Source: JSC-12 sp033764965
GTDB taxonomy: Bacteria > Cyanobacteriota > Cyanobacteriia > Leptolyngbyales > Leptolyngbyaceae
Direction of reading: 5' to 3'
NCBI GenBank assembly: GCA_033764965.1
Contig: JANRIN010000149.1
Coordinates: 1-64,000 of the forward strand
DNA length: 64,000 bases
The position numbers and the translations under genes are program-made. Each line of letters opens with the position of its first letter. The stretch's first letter is position 1. Below the pieces are notes generated by a model. That model made no database searches. It was not told the DNA's origin and saw only the letters and a program-made list of their open reading frames with translations. This document shows, in pieces, positions 60,542 through 64,000 of the stretch.

Positions 60542-63124
60542 TTACTCATCATTGTCATTTGCAGGATGATCGGGTTCGGGGCTCTCTGAATCGGTTGGAG
60601 GTAATTCGGTATTGTCCTGAGTCCAAGGGGTGGTTTCTCCCAAATCAGAATCGGCGGTTTTGGAATGGTCAGGATCGGTCACAGGCAGGTTAGCGTCTGG
60701 TAAGTCAGAGAACCAGCGTCTGGTTTCCCCCGTATCCTCATCATCGGTTGAAGTTTCATCGGGGCTAACTGGTGAAGGGGGAAGTTCAAAGAATTCTGGC
60801 GTGAAACCAGATTTTTGGGCGAACTCCACCAACGGCTGCAAATCTGCCATAACAGCTTGAGCGGATTGGTAGCGATCGGTGGCATCAAATTTCACCATTT
60901 TGTCCAGAATCTCTGCCAGGGTATGGCTAATTTGGATGCCCTCTTTCCAATTGGAATTGATCACGGATTGATCCGGTTTGCTATCTAGCTCACGCGGTTC
61001 AATGCCAGTTAAGGCACGAATACCAGTCATCCCCACGGAGTAAATGTCGCTGGCAGAACAGGGCATCCCCAGAGCTTGTTCGGGAGCCATGTAGCCCTGA
61101 GTGCCGATCGCCACAGTCAGAACAGTCCCATCGGCTTTTTCCTCCAGAGCACTCACCTGTTTGACGGCTCCAAAATCGATCAAAACCAGTTTTTTGTCCG
61201 ATCGTCGAAGAATTATGTTGGCGGGCTTGATGTCTCGGTGAATTACGCCTTGCTGATGAACGAAATCTAAAATCTGAAGAAGTTCATACAGAATCATCAC
61301 AACGGCTTGTTCGCTGAGGGGACGCAATAGCTTGCGTAACTTCAGTTCATCCGCAAGGGAAGCTCCATCAATATACTCTTGCGCTAGATAAAACTCGTCA
61401 TTCTCAGGAAAATATGCCAGCAGTTGGGGAATGCGATCGTGGTTACCCAATTGCTCCAATACAGTCGCCTCCCGGTTAAACAAGTTGTTCGCCAACCGAA
61501 TAATCTTTGGGCTTTTATTGGTAGGACGTAGCCGTTTGACGACGCAGAATGGAGTTCCTGGACGTTTCAAATCCTTGGCTTTGTACGTTTCGCCAAATCC
61601 GCCCACTCCAATCCGCTCCAGGATGTTGTAGCGTCCGTCTAAGGTTCTACCAATAAACTCTCTTTGCTTATTTTCGATCGCTCCCAGCAGTTCAGGGCTT
61701 TCAAATTCGCTGGCAGCACTTTGAACTTCTGAAGAACTGGCTAACACTCTAAAATCTTTGCCTGCCCGAATGATGCCTACCACCAGGTAAAAGAGGCTGC
61801 ACGAGATGATTGCCACCACAGGCACCGCTGTTGGTAGAGTCACTCTGCTGCCAACAAACACGGCATAACTGATGATGCACCAACCACCCGCGATCGCCAG
61901 TCCATACCAGAAGCGGCGGAGCGATCGCCGAGAGCGACTCTGGACGTACCCAGCCCCCAATACCAAAAAACCAACAAAGATCCCTTTCAGCAGTAGATCG
62001 GAAAAAACAGGTGCGATGGCTGTCCCTTGCATCAAAGTGGCGATCGCATTTGCCTGAATTTCAACCCCCGCCATTTTTTCGGGATACCGCAATGTTCCAG
62101 AAAAGGGTGCGAGGTGAAAATCTTGGAACGTTTCTCCTCCGCCTGTGGGACCAATCAACACAATTTTGTTCTTAAACGTTTGGTTTTTCAGATGCAAAGT
62201 ATTCCAGTTTTGCGGGTCTAGCACGTGCCAGAAGGGAACCTGCTCAAAGGTTTGGCTGGGACCGTAAAAGAAAATGTCTTGTCCTGTCGGGGGAGAATAA
62301 GCCACCTGTGCTGACTTTAAAGCCGATTCTGCCAGGGAGATAGACTTGGGAATTGGCAGTCCTAAGTCATTTGTTTGTTCGATGCGGCGCAGATATTCGC
62401 TGCCTAACTCATGAATCCGACCATTAGGGCTAATCAAAAAGTTGATAAATCCGGTATTAGGCGAAGCTGATTGAAAAACTGAGTTGGGTGCCAAGAGGGT
62501 GAGTTGGGAGCCTGCTCGATTTTCTTCATCCAGGTACTTCTCTGCCAGAGTGACCCGCCCAGGATACTTTTCTAGAATCTGGCGCAGTTGCTCATCATCC
62601 TCAGAACCGTAGCTGCCAGGAGCATCCAATACCACATCTAAGACAACCGCTCGTGCTCCAGCTTGCATCAGGCGATCGATGACGATCGCGTATGCTGTGC
62701 GCTGCCAGGGCCATTGCTGAATAGTCGCAAAATAAGCGTACTGCTTGGGATCGGAGGGGTAAATTTGAGTTCCCTGGGTCATCGTTTCGCCATCCATCGC
62801 CAGGATGATGATTCCTGGCTGCTCCAATGAACTGGCTCCGGCGTTGGGAGATTCTAGCGGTCCTCGCACATCAAAGAAAAACGTTTGCAGGTTCCGCTCC
62901 CAAAGCTGTACCAGGGTAGGATTTTTAGTCGTTACGATCGCGGCAGCGAGAGCAATGGCGCTCACGAGAATATATCCCCCTTTTGAGGATTGAACTCGCT
63001 TAGAGAACCGGGAAAGGTTTTGCCTGAAACTCTTGGATGCCATTCTTAGCCTCCAAAACCGCCGCTGAGATGCTGTCAATTTTGGTTCTAAGGTTTCTGT
63101 TGGGGGTAACAGGTCTCTTGACAT
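60542..63124 (-). CDS. CHASE2-domain Ser/Thr protein kinase
   Basis: 860 residues. A membrane helix (about 51-68) is followed by an extracytoplasmic CHASE2 sensor (about 80-375; LQTFFFDVRGPLESPN, GIIILAMDGETMTQGTQIYP, RTAYAIVIDRLMQAGARAVV) and three further helices (about 380-455). The kinase domain (about 500-775) has the Gly loop GVGGFGETYKAKD, Lys in CVVKRL, HRDIKPANI, DFGAVKQV and the APE-like MAPEQALG. An acidic Thr/Asp/Pro-rich tail with repeated DDED/TGETR- and LGETTPW-type motifs follows. It is likely a membrane stress or signal sensor. FHA proteins elsewhere in the window could be targets, without evidence. Confidence 0.93.
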   Translation of the reverse strand: MSRDLLPPTETLEPKLTASQRRFWRLRMASKSFRQNLSRFSKRVQSSKGGYILVSAIALAAAIVTTKNPTLVQLWERNLQTFFFDVRGPLESPNAGASSLEQPGIIILAMDGETMTQGTQIYPSDPKQYAYFATIQQWPWQRTAYAIVIDRLMQAGARAVVLDVVLDAPGSYGSEDDEQLRQILEKYPGRVTLAEKYLDEENRAGSQLTLLAPNSVFQSASPNTGFINFLISPNGRIHELGSEYLRRIEQTNDLGLPIPKSISLAESALKSAQVAYSPPTGQDIFFYGPSQTFEQVPFWHVLDPQNWNTLHLKNQTFKNKIVLIGPTGGGETFQDFHLAPFSGTLRYPEKMAGVEIQANAIATLMQGTAIAPVFSDLLLKGIFVGFLVLGAGYVQSRSRRSLRRFWYGLAIAGGWCIISYAVFVGSRVTLPTAVPVVAIISCSLFYLVVGIIRAGKDFRVLASSSEVQSAASEFESPELLGAIENKQREFIGRTLDGRYNILERIGVGGFGETYKAKDLKRPGTPFCVVKRLRPTNKSPKIIRLANNLFNREATVLEQLGNHDRIPQLLAYFPENDEFYLAQEYIDGASLADELKLRKLLRPLSEQAVVMILYELLQILDFVHQQGVIHRDIKPANIILRRSDKKLVLIDFGAVKQVSALEEKADGTVLTVAIGTQGYMAPEQALGMPCSASDIYSVGMTGIRALTGIEPRELDSKPDQSVINSNWKEGIQISHTLAEILDKMVKFDATDRYQSAQAVMADLQPLVEFAQKSGFTPEFFELPPSPVSPDETSTDDEDTGETRRWFSDLPDANLPVTDPDHSKTADSDLGETTPWTQDNTELPPTDSESPEPDHPANDNDE

Positions 63125-63520
63125 TGCGATCGCCCACGAAAGTTTTTACCCATACAGCACCCTGAATTACCGTCTACTATTACAGCACCTTTCCAACGAA
63201 ACTATCCAATTGCAGCCCTGCCTGAATAATCACGGCGCTCAGAATTTAGCCAAACGCCGCCAAAATTGAGTTTTTTGCAATAATGGGGGCGTAAGATGTC
63301 TTTCGAAGAGCAGGCAACGCTCGAAGATTGCTTCTAGATTTCTACAAAAAGCAACTTATATTAAGTCAACAAGTCATGCATGATTATGAGCAAGAACAAA
63401 ATGATTGGACGCATCAAGTAATCCTTAAAGAGCTAGACTTTTTCAATGGCAGAAGTCCTTTGAGATCTGCTTGCTACAATTAACTATCCAAATTATTTTC
63501 TTTTATAGGCATTAACTTCT
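63125..63520. other. Divergent spacer between the CHASE2 kinase gene and the LabA-like gene
   Basis: 396 AT-rich bases without a supported gene. A 35-codon frame from ATG 63376 is open but has no clear ribosome binding site and no recognisable sequence. The spacer should hold both promoters. No repeat or operator was identified. Confidence 0.4.
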
Positions 63521-64000
63521 ATGCAGAAATTATCTGACCGTCTCTCTATTTTTGTAGACGGCAATAATATGTTCTATGCACAACAGAAAAACGGTTGGTT
63601 TTTTGATCCAAAGCGGGTCTTGGAATATTTTACTCGTGATGCAAATACGGTTTTAACCAATGCATTTTGGTATACCGGATTGAAGGATCTCCAGGATCAA
63701 CGGGGTTTTCGAGATGCCTTAATTAGCCTGGGTTACACCGTTCGCACCAAGATCCTGAAGGAGTACTATGACGATAATTCTGGACGCTACTCTCAAAAAG
63801 CGAACTTAGATATTGAAATTGTGGTGGATATGTTTAACACCGTTGATCAATACGATCGAGTGATTTTATTTAGCGGTGATGGGGATTTTGAACGGGCGAT
63901 CGAACTCCTACGCGGCAAAAACACTCACATCACCGTAGTTTCGACGGAAGGCATGATTGCCCGTGAACTCCGCAACGCCACCGATCGCTACATTGATCTC
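63521..64000 (+). CDS. NYN-domain LabA-like protein, N-terminal part (runs off the window)
   Basis: 160 residues visible. The PIN-like NYN fold is clear from LSIFVDGNNMFYAQQKNGWF, ANLDIEIVVDMFN and VILFSGDGDFERAIELLRG; the acidic residues D14, D119-like and D131/D133-like positions suit a metal-dependent nuclease. LabA in Synechococcus is needed for KaiC-dependent negative feedback on circadian gene expression, and LabA paralogues are widespread. The visible part matches that family, but whether it is LabA or a paralogue cannot be fixed without its C-terminal part. It starts at ATG 63521; its end lies outside the window. Confidence 0.88.
   Translation, partial: MQKLSDRLSIFVDGNNMFYAQQKNGWFFDPKRVLEYFTRDANTVLTNAFWYTGLKDLQDQRGFRDALISLGYTVRTKILKEYYDDNSGRYSQKANLDIEIVVDMFNTVDQYDRVILFSGDGDFERAIELLRGKNTHITVVSTEGMIARELRNATDRYIDL

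Noticed and set aside
63376..63483. 35-codon open frame before the LabA-like gene
   Set aside because: No clear ribosome binding site and no recognisable sequence; such a short frame is expected by chance in AT-rich spacer.

Overview
The window is a stretch of filamentous cyanobacterial chromosome. The evidence is the many copies of the HIP1 palindrome GCGATCGC, NDH-1 genes of the ndhA-I-G-E and ndhH type, a high-light-inducible protein, a CtaA-like copper ATPase, a LabA-type NYN protein, several cyanobacteria-restricted small proteins, and above all hetR with a patX gene beside it. The sequence shows no heterocyst-specific gene that would prove the organism differentiates. HetR and PatX also occur in filamentous strains without heterocysts.

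Layout. 1-10 kb: the 5' part of rpe (minus), a secreted S8 protease-like protein, gltX, a 3-methyladenine glycosylase, a 40-residue membrane peptide, a beta-CASP metallo-beta-lactamase protein, def, an FHA-PrsW fusion and a response regulator. 10-20 kb: a YkvA-like protein, a 919-residue TPR/glycosyltransferase/FkbM fusion, an Hlip, two unknown proteins, tldD and ctaA. 20-31 kb: twin FHA proteins, tmk, a CpdA-like phosphodiesterase, a DevA-like ATPase, a cyclase-like protein, a DUF760 protein, a two-gene ABC unit, a secreted CigR-like protein, a methyltransferase/hydrolase pair and an HTH protein. 31-36 kb: an M48 protease with LemA, then hetR and patX. 35-43 kb: ndhH, rsmH, nadK, ndhE-G-I-A and gltA. 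43-54.5 kb: mnmE, a histidine kinase, a broken Uma2 gene, a pentapeptide-repeat lipoprotein, a MITE-like element and the grpE-dnaK-dnaJ-tusA-like-rsgA run. 55-64 kb: pilB-pilT-pilC plus an unknown protein, a CHASE2 Ser/Thr kinase and the 5' part of a labA-like gene.

How the genes work together. Clear functional units are the NDH-1 membrane and connecting subunits, the chaperone operon, the type IV pilus motor (extension ATPase, retraction ATPase and platform protein), and the LemA/M48 envelope protease pair. Phosphopeptide signalling is well represented, with three FHA proteins and one Ser/Thr kinase, but nothing in the sequence links them directly.

The most interesting locus is 34.0-35.4 kb. 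A full-length hetR is preceded on the same strand by a 65-residue secreted peptide precursor carrying HRGSGR, with a perfect 9-bp inverted repeat just upstream of its start codon. Degenerate C- or G-rich heptamer-like tracts recur in spacers and inside two genes, where they encode Pro/Ser- or His-rich linkers. I found no tRNA, rRNA or CRISPR array.
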